From: Glandiceps talaboti
Lineage: Eukaryota > Hemichordata > Enteropneusta > Spengelidae
Length of the DNA: 64,000 nt
Reading direction: 5' to 3'
Assembly (NCBI RefSeq): GCF_964340395.1
Contig: NC_135551.1
Span: 11,145,379 to 11,209,378, forward strand
In this document: piece by piece, positions 34,150 to 48,600 of the stretch
Position numbering within the stretch: position 1 is the first letter of the stretch
How the letters are laid out: each line of letters begins with the position of its first letter
Translations under genes and position numbers: made by a program
Notes under the pieces: generated by a model
The model's input: only the letters and a program-made list of their open reading frames with translations
Database searches by the model: none
Told to the model about the DNA's origin: nothing

Positions 34150-34895
34150 ATCATACATTGTTATGTAGTGGTCGGATGGCAGATTTTGGAATACAATTGT
34201 GGAGGGGTCGACATCCCATAAATCTATATCCCAAAATCTATAGATCATGGGCTTACCCATGGTCTTTTGAAATGTCTTTCCTTCATCATGTTATTCCTCC
34301 GGAGATACCTCCCCTTCTTCATCGAGTGATTCATTCATGATAACTTCTTCATCAAGTTATTCCTGTTGAAAGTGGTTGCAATGAGAATGGTGTTCACTGT
34401 ATTCTGGATAATTTCCCTCTTGTGGTTTGACTTTCTTCAAGCAAGCTTACCATCAACTAAAACATAAATCACCTTCCAACTAACACGCTTTCTCGCATAA
34501 TCGATGGATACTTCTTAAATTGACGGAAGTTTTCAAGACTTTTGACTTAAAGCTGGGTCCAGTTTAGTCTGACAATTTCACATTAAGAATATATACTACA
34601 AAGTATTTCACAATCTGTTTCGTTACCCTGACCAGTATGACACGGCGGCCATAGTCAAACCTCTTCCAATATCAATATCAACATATCTGCGCTTGTTCGA
34701 TTCGTCTTTCGGTTGTGATGTTATACTTTTAATCTGCACCCCTGTCTTCTCCCATCCGTGTAGATTTAAACAAAGTAACTTTACCTTATGTTAGAAACTT
34801 TAAGGTCTTGTTTGGTGTCTTTAAGCAGTGATTCGTTGAAAATAGATTTCATTCTATTTACAATCTGTTTTAACCTATCAATTGATCTTCACTTC
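34150..34895 (-). pseudogene. orphan tandem family, copy 4 (highly decayed)
   Basis: Scattered homology in the same order and strand as copy 1. Bases near 34170-34260 match the PPDY-coding region (gtagtggtcggatggcagat). Bases near 34805-34880 match the N-terminal coding region (ttaagcagtgattcgt and atttacaatctgttttaacc). Many changes and gaps have accumulated, so this is the oldest copy of the array. Confidence 0.6.
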
Positions 34896-37800
34896 ACACA
34901 CGTCCTATTGATGTAGTTATATCAATGAAATCAAAATCAAAAGGTACCAATACTACCATTGTTTGTCACTTTTGAACACAATACATATTGCACATTTCTG
35001 ACAGAATCATGACTTTGATTACGTCCATTTTAACTTTCTTGATTCAAAGAAAAACATGAAAATAATTTAATCATATTTCTAGAGGGCATTAAACATTGTG
35101 TTTGTACTGTATACACACAACTACAAGCTGGAGAAAACAGGATGCATTTGTTTGAAAATGTTTTGGTTTAGTCGTAGTAATGTATTATCTGGACACACAC
35201 ATGTACGTACATAGATCTACGGACGTACGTTTAGGTTTTGCATGCTCTCAACCGTAAAATTCTTCTCATTTACATACATCAAAATTTCACAAAATCTTGC
35301 AACATTTTGAGTAACACTAGCATTGTTTTTCCCACCCAACGTCAACAAGACAAATAGCATGCAAATGGGTCCATGTTTGAAGAGCTAAAAATCGTACATC
35401 AAAATAATTGCCATGTACTTACTGAATCGTTCCAAGCATACCTCAGCACATTATTAGATGAACATATGCAGATACAAGGAATATTTTAAGCATTTTCTAC
35501 TTCGTCTTGGTATCTGTTCCCGAATACATGAACTCGATGTGTGACAGCAGTGTTGTTGAAAATCTTCCATCTGGTGCTATACATACCTCTGGAATTGTGG
35601 CGAGTTTAGTTGCGCTCTATAGAGAGTTCGTCCCTCTCGATTTAACATCAAATATGACGTTTCTAGCTACCGGGTATTCCTAGCAAATGACTTTCTCGGA
35701 CTGATTTTGTCTCGATGTTATCGACAGCTCGATCGAACTCGTTCCAAAATATGTAAATGAAGAACGCGCAAATACAGCGACAATATTTGAAACACTTGTA
35801 ACGGAAAAAATCACTTTTTGACAAAGTGTTGCCAACGTTTTCTTTTTTAGCCTATCACGGCGCCGTAGAATAAGTAACCTAGTGAACTCGTTTGCTAAAT
35901 TATGTGTCTGGAGCTCGGGGTAGAGTTGGGACGTGTCTCCTCGGTATATTACACATGATCGCCAAAGCTCGTTCATTATATGACAGTGGCATGTCTCATA
36001 GTCCATCTGCGTCCATTATATAGGGGCGAGGACAATAGTAGTATTCAGTACGATGTATGATAAAAATTAAATTCTTTTAGTTCGGCCCTGACCCCCCCCC
36101 CCCCCACCCCTTGCAACTCAAATTGATAACCGTTTCAAACGGCACACACAATTTCAAATATGTATGTAGTAGTATGTAGTTCTATGAATATAAAGCCAGT
36201 ATGTAGTGAAAAAAAATGCTTAGTGACACTTGCAATCGTTCATTTCTTTGTCATACATTTACTATGTAACGAAAATTCTTCCATTGTACGAGTTCGCATT
36301 TTATGGGCACAGAACTACTTCCATTGCAAGTAAAATAGTGTTTGTCGGTTGAGAACTAATTTTTTTTGAAATCCCAGACTTACAGATTTGTGTTGTTTTT
36401 GCCCCCCCCCCCCCTCTAATTGAGAGACGTCAATATTTAAGATTAGATAATTTCCCCAGTGTGATAAAACGAGTACAACATTGTGGCATATATGAGGACA
36501 TATCACGTAACAATTGCTTACCAATCAAGGAGAAAATAAATATCCTAGTCGCACAGCCAAGTCATGTCCCCGTCACGTCAGTGTCATGCATGTGGCGTAA
36601 AGAGACAATTTGTACCAATTAAAATCTCTACAAAATAAACAACTTTCCCCCAGGCCACGTACTCCTGCTTTCTCCTAAACGGCCTCCTCTGAAACAAACG
36701 GGCTTACTGATTACTTCTAGAAGGGGGTGAAAGAAATAAAATAAAATGAAATGAATATATTAAGAGTTTTCCCAGTATCATACAGTAATACATGTATGTC
36801 CTAGTACTACTTCTGTTACCCTTTGATCTCCGCACCTAGCTGACAGATCGCTCTCATACCTCCACTGTCCTGTATACGGGATCACTTGGACTTTAGGGAA
36901 TTAGCTAGCAGACATCACAAAGTGTTCATGGTGAACTTTGAATCATTTTAGAAGTAGCCACGGAGCAGATCAAAGCTCCTAGTCTAGGCCTAGCTGTTGC
37001 TTTCAGCTAGCTCCCTTCTGAAGTAAATCCACAATTTATTCCACCTTTGATGTCTTATAAACAATGTGATCACGTCAAACAATATGATTGTCCTTACTGC
37101 TGCCTATAATTAGCCATTACATTAACTCTTAATGATGTCATCTCAGAATCGAAGAATAAGCTAACTATTCGCGAAATGCAAACATTTGTTCTAAGTATTA
37201 TTACTTCATGACAGCTGAGAGTTCACTGTGACCTCGTGTCACGTCAACGCCTTGCGAATATCAGACAGTTGTATTCTGTCATCGGTAACACTTCTCTCTA
37301 AAGTTTTATTTCTATCCCTCCTTTATGCAAATGAGTTGACAAAAAAAAAACTTGGTATAGAACTAGGCATGGCCATTGCATGCACTTCAACACAACCAGG
37401 ATGTGTACTTTATATACACGGAAGTCTATTATGATATTTGATATTTATAGGTCAGCCGTGTGGTTAGCAAGTCTTTACATGTTCGAGTGGATAATATCGT
37501 CCATACAGTCTACTTATGCCAACACACCATTTGATTTATGGCCACATGGGGGCGTATGTGGTACCCGTATAAAGGGGGGGGGGGTGTCAACAATTAGGAA
37601 ACTTGTAGTATATGTTTCTTTTATTTAGAGATCTATTATAAGAAGGTTGTCGAAATACTTTGACGTCTGTCATTTGGTAAATCCTAAAGACACAAGCCTA
37701 CAAACTGAAAATACTTTTCTTTATTATGATGTGATATGATGTGATGAGTCGTGTCGTGTCGTGAGTCGTGACTGTCGTTGTGTTGTGTTGTGTTGTGTTG

Positions 37801-39480
37801 TGTTGTGTTGTGCTCTGCTGTGTTGTGCTGTGTTTTCTTCTGCTGCGTTTTGATATCGTGTGATCCAGGTCAGGATCGCATCAATTTGGTTTTTGGTGCA
37901 AGACACTCCTAAACAGGCTTGAGTTGGTGTGGGTTTGAGGAGGGGGTGAGGGGAAGTTGACAAAACACGACTTGGCAATTAACTTTTTGGGGGTTGAATA
38001 TCATTCAGCTGAATAAATTGACTGTGTAGTTTTTTTTAAGAAATAACAGAAATAACTCAAGACGCTGTTCAGAAGACAGAAAACTAATAATTTGCATACG
38101 CTTCAAAACGAAAGACATAAGCTCGATTGCTTAGGATCTAGGACCCACTTAACTTTACACTCGGAGATAAACAGTACCTAAATACCGACCTTTGGTAAAG
38201 TATGATCAGAACAAAGTGTCACGGACACCTGTACGTAAATGACAGCTGACAGGTTGGCAATTGATCCGTGTGATGATGATATATCCGGGTGACTAACAAT
38301 GTCAGTATCTCAGGAATCCTTTGATACTTAAGAAAATATTTTAGGAGTTTGTGGTATTAGTATTGCTAATGTCATATAATTTTACAAGAAGACTTAATTG
38401 TGACAGATATATATTAGTGTCACTTCGATTTGTTTGATCAGTCACAATTCATATGTCTCGGTGGTTATTGTGCGAGATAAGTGTTTATGTTCACGCATGC
38501 GTCATGCGTTCTTTCATTTTTTTTGTGAGGAACTGCGTCAGAATTTAATCCAGGTAGACGTGTTTTGTGTTTCCGAACTCGGGTAAGCGAGTATAGACGT
38601 TATTTGATTGAATTATCTCTACTGGGCGAGAAGAAAGTTTAAAAAGTAAGTTAAAAATAAATACATGTCTACATACGTTACCAGGATATAAGTTCTTTGT
38701 GCTGTCTTAAATGGATTCCATTATATCTTAATAAACCAAATCAGGGTTGGAGTTTGATCTCGTAAGTTATTCATTTTCTTCATGCACAGTGATACATTTT
38801 GATAAGGACACTGTTATTTAGAATGTCGAATATTTCATTAAAATTGCACTGTAAATGATTTGGTCATGGTGTGTTGAGGTAAGTCAAGTAACAGAATGTG
38901 GCAATGAGGTAAAATTTCTGTACAGGCCAAGCGATGAAATGTAGTAATGTTAAAATAAATGTGTCGAGTGAGTCGACTTAAGGTTTCGGCTTTACTGACA
39001 TTTATTTAATTGAATTTCAGGATATCTTCCAATGCCGAAATCCTGCTTCCTCGAATTCAATGACATTTCTACTGTGTACACGCCACACAAAATATATCTG
39101 TTAGGACCCCACTTCTTTAAATTTCGAGACACATTTATATTTAAGTCTTACTTCTGTCCACGTAATAAAAAAATATAGTCGTCCAATTCATTTGTAGTCT
39201 TACGAGTTAACATAGATTCGGAAAGAAATGAAATTTTATATTCTAGCCGAATATGTCTATAGGTTTAACATACACATGTACAGATATCCTAAAAATGCAG
39301 CTTAAACATAATTTGATGGAAAGCAAATCACATTATTATAAAGAGCAGTAAACGAGTACAAACAAGGCATGATCTACATTATAAATGACATTGCTGTAAT
39401 GTTATACCAGATTTAAAGATAAAAGTTATGTTGTTTAGTTTCCTAGCAATTGCTGATGCCAACATCCGAATCCGTCCAGT
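34896..39480. other. stretch between the orphan array and the vWA gene
   Basis: No confident gene. A minus-strand open frame of 108 codons at 35680-36006 has no recognisable domain. C tracts lie at 36090-36105 and 36404-36415. A (TGTTG)n pentanucleotide repeat is at 37776-37811. Near 38500-38590 a strong GTAAGC donor follows a CpG-bearing stretch and could end a non-coding first exon of the vWA gene. Near 37541 gccacatgggggcgta resembles a CTCF site. Confidence 0.5.
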
Positions 39481-42400
39481 ATGCCTCTTGATACCGTACT
39501 TTGTCTGGATACCTCGGGCTCCATGAGCGGCAGAGGAATTGCTGAGTTGAAAAACGCGGGGACGGAGTTTTTGTTGGGTATCCAACAAACTTCCAACCAA
39601 ATAGGGTTGCGAGAAAACGTCGCTGTTGTGGAATTTGGATATCGAACTCGAATAGCTCAAAGCCTGTCAGACAACTACGCCAAGACGAAAGTCGCCATCG
39701 GTAGGTTACTACTAATTTTCACTTTTTTTGCGCACATGATGCTGAGGTTTTCCGCTACGATAAAAAGCCTTGAAAATATATATAGATCCCACACATACCT
39801 TCCGAAATCTGCGAAAATTAGGTCTATGAAAAACAGCTAATTTCCCTTTTCAGTGAAAATCAATTCCCTTGAAAATATAGTATTTGACAAGAATACAAAT
39901 GAAATCAGACAGTGAAATCATGATGAAATTGAACAGGGAATAATCTTTTCCGTTGTACTGTGAAGAAGATTTGGTCTTCAGATTCAGATATTTGGTGCAC
40001 TGCCAGGTATTATATGAACAAGATTATCATATGCTTGGTTATCAAGATGGAGAATATATTAATTTCTCAACCTGATAAATGCCATATAAGGAAGACAGAC
40101 CTGTAATGTTTAGTTTACTTTCAGTGAAAGTGTTCGAGTATGGATCGTGTCTTTTTTTCTTTCTTTTTTTCAATTATCAACAGATTCACTAAGAGCTGGT
40201 GGTTCTACTCCTATGTTTGAAGGATTGATGTTAGCACTGAAAGAAATTGTTATGAATGGTTAGTAGTATTATGAACTCTAGGTAATATTCAATGTGCAAT
40301 GTAATATTGGAATTTGGTCATATTATGTACAGTCGTATGCAAACAAGACCATGTACATACTCTGGCGAGTCATGATGAATTTTAAAATCATTGAACTGTG
40401 TGCCAAATATTTTTTATGTAAGGAGTATATGTGAAATCTTGCTGGTTGCTGTTGTTTTGACTTCATATAGTGGCTGACGTAGCCTGAGATCTCATAAATC
40501 AATGCCACTCTACTGACGACGTCCGTTTGCTTCTACTAGGGTGACGGTGGTTCTGAAACACTTCATCGTTCTTACCCTTTCTCAATACCCAACAAAGTGA
40601 AGTTTTGCTCTATCGCCATAACTATACAAAAATAACTTTTCACATTGTCATTGAAAGACAAACTAACACTTTCTTTTGATATTTAAATGTAGGCCTCCAG
40701 GCACATTTTAAAACAAATTTTTGCCGTTGCACTTCCTGGGTCAAGTATTTTGTTTATTGACCTTTATCGACATATGTGTCCTACTTGTGTATGGCTATAA
40801 ACGTCAGAGATATCAAAGAGTAGCCGACTTGAGTTTGCGACCTCATTTCTCTCAATAATGATATACGGTAATAACAATAAATGTAAGTGAAGTCCATGGA
40901 GACAACCCAATTAATAGTTGACCTACAAATTCGTGACCTTTGTGTGACACGTGTGTAGTATGGCAGGTGTAAACATGCCTTTCAATTAGTGCGCCACCCC
41001 TAATTGCCACAATACTTCCAATAAGACAGATTTACACATTTTTATCAGTTTCGAAGGTGACTGACGAGATTTAAATTCTCGTTTCGATTTGAAATCCCCC
41101 CCCCCATACCTCCAAATATGCCCTGATGTAGGTCACACTGAGGTCATGATAGTAGCGAATTACAATCACACAAGTAGCGACTCGTTCTACTCTTCACTTT
41201 GCGACCTCGTTTTTTTGTGTCAGTGTAATCACAGACAACGTGTCTGTGGTGTAATAAATGTCTATGGAGACAACCCAACAATTACTAAAAGTAAGGTATT
41301 GAATTAGATGGAAATGCAAACAAGGTCTGAGCTTATTCTGTATATGTTACTAAAAGTGAATTTTTACTTAGGCTTGCTGCAATTATTTTAGCGTGGCTGC
41401 TAGACCGAATCCTACTGGAATTTCGTGCTAATTACAATTAGTGTTAGCCCAAAGAATTGCTACCAAATTTTCCATTGCCTCATGCAAACAATGAACAAAA
41501 CTTTGAACTCAAATGACGTTTTTGACCAAACGTATCTTTGAACAAATGTACACACAAAGACTCATGTCTGTCTCTGTACTGTACTGTACTGTACTGTACT
41601 GTACTGTACTGTCTGTCTGTCTGTCTGTCTGTCTGTTCGTCCGTCCGTCCGTCCATCTGTCTGTCTTACTCGGTCTGCACATATGTATTTATCACGTATG
41701 TATATTATGTCAACAATATTAAAGACCATGTACCAACAACAAAATACCGTCAATGCTACTACCGATACAATCTCTAGACCAAGCTACGGTATTACCGCCA
41801 TTAATAGTTTCTCCTATACTGTCAACAATTTAAGTACACTTGAGAAATTAAAATCTATTTATATTAAATTTAAAAAAAAGGCAGGGGAATCCAACTTTTT
41901 CCCTTTGTAAATTGTATATCCATTACAGGTGGTATATTATCACTACCTGGGGGTGTGAAAATGACCCCACGAATTATCTTGATGACTGATGGACGACCTG
42001 ACGTAAGTATTATTCATGTTATAACACTATTAAAAAATTAATTCTCCAAGTTATAAATTTAACATTTTGAAACTGTTATCTACTATTTTGATATTTGATA
42101 TACCAAATATAACAAAATATATACTAGATTCACACGATACCCAGGTTTACTACGTTTCTTTTCAAATGGAAATATAGCGTGACTATAGAATAGATACATA
42201 TAAATATTTGTATTGTGTATGTATTTGTGTCATCTTATATTTTTTGAACAGTGAATATGGTATTTTTTAAATGTTTGTTTGTTTGTACATGAAAATATAC
42301 GTTTGTTTGTATTTCGTTCATTGCAATACACAGAACTTAGAACAAGTGTTGACAGCTGCTCTATCATTTGGACCATTATGGCAAACAGTTGGACTTCCAT

Positions 42401-42626
42401 ACCCTATTCCTATAGCTTGTGTTGGATGTGGTCCTGCTGTTGATCGGGTCAGTATAATATTCAAGTAGCAATATGGGTGTCTGGGAAATTGGTGCTGTTA
42501 TAGACTTTTTACTTGCTAAACATCTTTACTTGTGAAAGTGTGAAATAACATAGACTAAGTCCATGTAATCCAATCAATGGAAAAATAATGCAAAAAACAA
42601 AAAAACAAAAACACGACAAAAACAAG

Positions 42627-42682
<56 letters not shown>

Positions 42683-45600
42683 ATAGACAAATAAAACTAA
42701 ATAAAAACAAAACAAAGAAACTGAGTGAATACGAATCTCTACGTCCCACCCAGTCTATGCATGTGACTGTCTCTTCCACATAAATTGAATCATTGCCATA
42801 TGAAAATAGTTTGATTATCTGTATTTACTTGTGATCAAAAGTGGTTACCTATTTTATTAATGAAAAATTCAAAATGAATACATATGTGTCATCTATATTG
42901 CCATCAAGGCTAAGTTCAATTCGATGTGGTTTTGTAAGGGCTGTAAATTTATTTGATCAGGTTAGGAACTATGCCTCCACTTTTCCTTGGTCACTTTGTC
43001 AGCAAATAAATTAGTCATATTTTTTCCCCCAGGAATTGCTTGCTAAAATTGCTGAAGTTACCAATGGAATGTTTGTTATAGGTGATATTTCTCAGCTGAG
43101 TGATTTCTTCCGTCGACAAGTCTTGCTTATTCGATTTGCGGTACAATTTGCCAATGGTTAGTAGACATTTCCTGTTTTTTTCCAATGTCCATAATAAGTG
43201 TATACTTGACTATAGAATTGTTATACACACATCTCTCCCAAAACCTACACTGTACATTTTATCATTATATCAATGTTAGAATGGGTAATTTGATATTGTA
43301 AGTTTTACTGTGAAACGGTAGGATACTTGCAAACCAGACTATACAATACATAGCTGGGATCGTCCTTTTTGAACCCTCCCCATTTGTGGATGGGAAGATA
43401 AGAGCGCCCACAACGGCTGATCTTTCAGTCTGCTTGGAAACTAGACTGTCAACAGTCGTCCTGACTTCTTAGTAACACTGATGTCTAAGTAACACAAAAG
43501 GAGCGATCAGTTTTTACGGCCGGGGGTGGGCCGGTGACGTTTTGTTCATGTTGTACTTAAAAATAGTGACCCCCCCTGCAATTCATCCACAAAACAATCC
43601 AACCCCCCCCCTCTGACAAATAAAAAAAACCAATGATCCCTTCTATTACTATTGACCTTCTCCCTGTTAAAATATTCCAAAACATGGTTGAAGTGCTGAC
43701 ACTAGTCCCAGAACCAATGGATGAAAGAACGGCGAAATTTTGAAAGGTATTGGTTATTTCCCAACTACTAGTACTATCACTGTACAGAATGTGTTAAATC
43801 AGCAATACATTAATCAATACCTGTGTTTGGATCACATTGGTTGAGCTTACAAGTTACAGCAAGAACATTAACGCCTAAAAACTATAGATAGGCAAGTATT
43901 GTCGGGAACAAGATCAACATCTCTCAACAACAGCATTATCCCTAATATATCTTACCCAACTGTTCCTGTTCTACTCCTGTGAGATGTACTTTGACCCCTC
44001 TCCTCACATTACACCTGACAAATTAATTCAGTACATGGTTGTCAGCAGCAATTTGATTGACATGGTATATTATTCTACCTACCCTAACCCTCTCCCAAAC
44101 TGATGTGGTAGCAGTAGGATGCCAAATTCCCCCAAAATGCAAAATTAGACAATACGAGTCAAAGTAAAAATGTGACCCTCCCCTTATCCCATTTTCTAAA
44201 ATATGGCCCTCCCCTAGAACCGACTTGTAAAACAGTGACCCCCATTTCTCACCCCCTTTCCTCATAATGTAAGGTTCCCTTACCATGATTGCTTGAATGC
44301 CACACAACAATGCTTTGCATTAGGGATGAATAAAAACGGAGTGTAGCCTTACACTTGTTTTAGGTATTACCACTCACTACTACATGTAGTTTACCAATTA
44401 CAAGCTAGGGAAGGAACTGCACTGTGAACATGTATCATGTCCCTCTAACTACATTGCTTTTGTGTTTTCCCCTAACAAAGTAGTCTTATAATTACCTAAG
44501 GTAATCCTTGTTAGGTTGGTACATTTGAGACAATGTCTCCGTTCCAATGTAGGTATCAAAATACAGCTACGAGACTAGTCTCAACTTGTAATGCCAACTT
44601 GCAGGTGGTCGTAGTCGAGACATACTTGTAGCTCAGTATCCAACTGTGTTCTGCTTTGTTGACATCGTTGCATTTCATCAGTCCTTGGTCCTTGTTGAGG
44701 GTACCAGTCATGTGTCAGTCACCTGACACAAAACTCCTCTTTGTTCTATAAAAAGTGAGCCAAGTGAGAAGCATATCTGTGATGGCCTTGAACACAGAGC
44801 AAAGCCAAGGCCTCATGTTTTGTGAATAGTTCATGTATGGGGATGTTGGAACTTACAATCAAACATTTTCATTTTGAGGGCCTGTTAATAACATATCTAT
44901 ATCAATAGTAGTTGATTTTGTGAGGGATCAAGGGGCGGCGTGCAATAATATACTGAGGGCAAACCCCCAAGGTAGGTCACACCCTATGGTACTTGAAACG
45001 AGGGCATTTAGCAGTAACTATACGTTTTGATAAATTCTCTTGGGGACAGTGGGATGGGCAGAATAATATAGTTGAGGGAAAAACCACCAAAGTACGTTAC
45101 TCCTTCCTTATTTACAAACAGGGGCTTTGTAGCCATTTTTGGGGACAGCCATAGTTATCTCATCTCTAAACTTTTAGCTCTAACTAAGTGAAAGGGCCAC
45201 CAACCTGCTTGTTTGTCACTAATAACAAGCTAACTAAGAACTAAAAAGCTAACTTACATGTAACTAGTAACAAGCTTAGACAACTAGGAACAAGCTTGGA
45301 TAAAAATTGCACTGGCATTTAACAATGGGGTCAATGACAGGGAAGATGGCTTGCAACCACACTACACACTACAACAAAATTTGAAAACTTTAATGATATA
45401 GTGTAATGGGTTAGCATATAGTGAAAATTAAATCTACCTACTCGCAGTGGGGGGGGGGGGGGGGGTAGAATTGAATAAATTTACTATATTTTTTGAGAGA
45501 AGATATTTTTATTTACCTATGATTTCGGTTTCAAATGTAAATAAACAAATAATTCTAATAGGTAAACTAGGGTTGATAAAGAATGAGGAAAACTGTTATT

Positions 45601-48600
45601 GAAAGTTACAACTGGGGACCGAGTATTTAATTTATTCAGCGCTGTGCTAATTTTTTCAAAGAATATTTTGTACTGAACAAAGGAAAGCTTCTGAATTTCC
45701 TTTAGCACAGTCAATGCAGACAATATCAATAAATAAAGTATTAGATTGAATTAAACAGGTGACAGGGTGATTTAGGTGAGCTGGGTTAGGTAGCAAGGAT
45801 CAACAAATTCTGCAGTCAACCCAGTGACGTGGCCTTTTGTCCACGCCACATGGGCGGGAAATTTAAAGATGGGCGGAGGCACTTGCTCAGTGAATTTTTT
45901 TTAAAACCTGCTAAGTTTGGACGGGGACTTTTGGTTCGAAACATATGGATAGTTTATTGCAATTTGGTAGCAATTCTTTGGGCTAACACTAATTGTAATT
46001 AGCTCGAAATTCCAGTAGCATTCGGTCTAGCAGCCACGCTAACAAAATTACAGAATTTTTCAGTGCAACACTTTGCGGTCTTCACAACCAGGAATGTTAT
46101 TACTCAACCACAAATCCAAACAGTACTCGACTCGTAAAACTAAACATTACTAGCTAACCCATCTTTGACGGACTCGAGAACCCTGGGGAAAAACTCACAA
46201 GTCAAATAAACTTTCGCCCCTCACAGTCAAGACTACGTGAGTAGCGTCAGTTTTGTGTTTTTCACGAAAGAAGTCTTACCTAAGGTACACTGTAATCGCT
46301 GTTAGCTTGATTCGGTACTGAAGCTTGAAGCGTCTCCACAAGCAGAAACTGGCTTTAAATATTTGGTAAGGTAAATCCGCTACTAACGGAAACGGGCTTA
46401 CCTTAATTTAGTAGCTTGTAGAAACACTTGTAAGAATCTGGAATTAGGACTACTGGTTCGTTGAGTATCAGGAATCCAGACGGTGAATCAGTGGGCGTGG
46501 GTATTTGTAGCTCCTTCGTAGTCCAAGTCCACACCTCAGACCACTAACGAAGTTCTGGCGTGGTTTCGAATCTTCCGCTCAATCCTTGGTGGTCGTTGAG
46601 GGCGTTGGTCACATGGTGATCATCCAGTGATGATCACCGGACACTTCGTCCAGATACATGTATCAACTTGAGATACGGCTCCCCAACTCGTATAAGTGGT
46701 CGTAGTCAAGACCAGGAAGGTCTAAGTCAATACTAGTCATGCTTGCATACGGAGTAAGTCATAGGCACTCGAATCAATTTGTACGATTTAAAAAAATTAC
46801 AGAGTAAGTATACTTTATGGCAAGCCGTTCAGGCCAAAATTATTATTTTATTTTAGCTGTAGTATTTTATATTTTTCGTACTTACAAACTAATTTTAACC
46901 GTTTATGTACTTTTATTCCATGTTCACATTATTTTAATTGAAATGAATTTTCATTTATTTGAGAATATTGTTTTATTTTTCGTCAAACCAGAATTTTTTA
47001 AGGATTATATATAATTGAAAGTCAAAATATATTTTTTGTTAAAGTTTTTATTTTATTTTTTTAATTTTTTTTTTCTTCTCAACTTTTTTTTTTACGTCGT
47101 GCTCGTACCCGGCGCCTGTCATGAGTACGTCGTGCTCGTGACAGGCGTGACCTTTGACATCCATTACCTTCGAAATTGATCTCTCAAACATTATATCAGA
47201 TCTCAAAACTGTTAATTTACGTGTGATAGTATCTGTTTTTTCCAACAACCGCGACTTCAGTCGCATACACACATGTGTACACCGTCACGTTAAGGTTATG
47301 ACAGCATGTATGATGTGTTATATGATGTCGTACGTAGGACACGATACGAGTGTGAAGCTACCATCATATTCATATTCATCTTCACTTTCAAAAGTTGACC
47401 TCTACGCTCAATGTGAATATGATGATAGCTTCACACGTTCATCATCAGATTCGAAGTCCTCCGAATGGGTACGAACACGCGTTCGGCAAATCACATATCC
47501 TTCATTGACAGGTTGAAATCATGTGATTGTAATTACTTTTCACTGATTTTTTTCGATGAAATCAAGACGTTGGCTTATGTCGCTGAGTTCTGTTCTACTC
47601 ATTCGGTGTGAGATGTATACAACTCTATGCCACAAGTAGATTACGTTCAAGTTATTACATATTACATGTTGTAGGTTATTTGTGTGCGCACAATTAGTAA
47701 TAAATTAAAAAGATATATTCCAGGAACTTTTGTTTCCAGGAATAATGACAAAGCGTGATCCGCATCTGAATACAGACTACTTACAAACCTGCCATCTTGA
47801 ATATCCTAACAAATGGTGCATTGTGGGAAATATGATTATGAACATGAATCAATCACTACTACATATAAATGTTAACCAACAAATAATGTATCTATATATA
47901 TTATAAACAATTGCAGGAGGATGATTCTGTCAACACCACCCCCCCCCCCACCCACTCCGATTTTATTAAGATAATTCAAGCTAATCAGGCAGTTCTGTGC
48001 AACTGAGCATGCTCAGTATTATTTCAAGTTCCACATTTACACTACTCAAATACAACAGATTTCACCATGGCCAATAAATCACCATCCTTCTACCCCATAT
48101 CTAAGAACACATAATTAGCTAGGGCAAATAAAAAAAATTGTGTTTCCAGTAAATCGACCCACCCTAGTTGTTAAGCCACCGACCCTAAACATTTTTTTTA
48201 CATTCGAAAAATAAAAGGGTAAGAATTTACTTCTGTTTCCGTGTACATTGAAACATTATTTTTACTGTGTAGATTTTCTTACTAAAGTATCTTAGGTCAG
48301 AAATTATTTTTAAAAAAAAACCCTTTTCAGACTAGAAAAAACAAATAGTTGAATTTACACGGTATAGTCTGCATAGTGTGTTCATCTACTTCATATCATA
48401 ATTGTCTTCCTTTACTTCTTTCATCACACCTAACAAAAATATTACAGAAGTATTGGAACCAAGGAGTATCTTGTCTGAGGGTTGAAGAAATATCCCCAGA
48501 TCACAATTAACAAACAAACTAAACAAACCCCCAAAACATTTCCGACCTACCTTCCCTATATTCTGAAGTCATGTTTATCGGAAACATTTTTTTTTCCAAT

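Noticed and set aside
35680-36006. 108-codon minus-strand frame
   Set aside because: No domain, no splice support and no homology to neighbouring copies; could be chance in an AT-rich spacer.
46480-46740. tRNA-derived SINE suspected from a gtttcgaatcttcc box and a gtggtcgtagtc word shared with about 44610
   Set aside because: No matching A box at the proper distance and no tail; only short words are shared.
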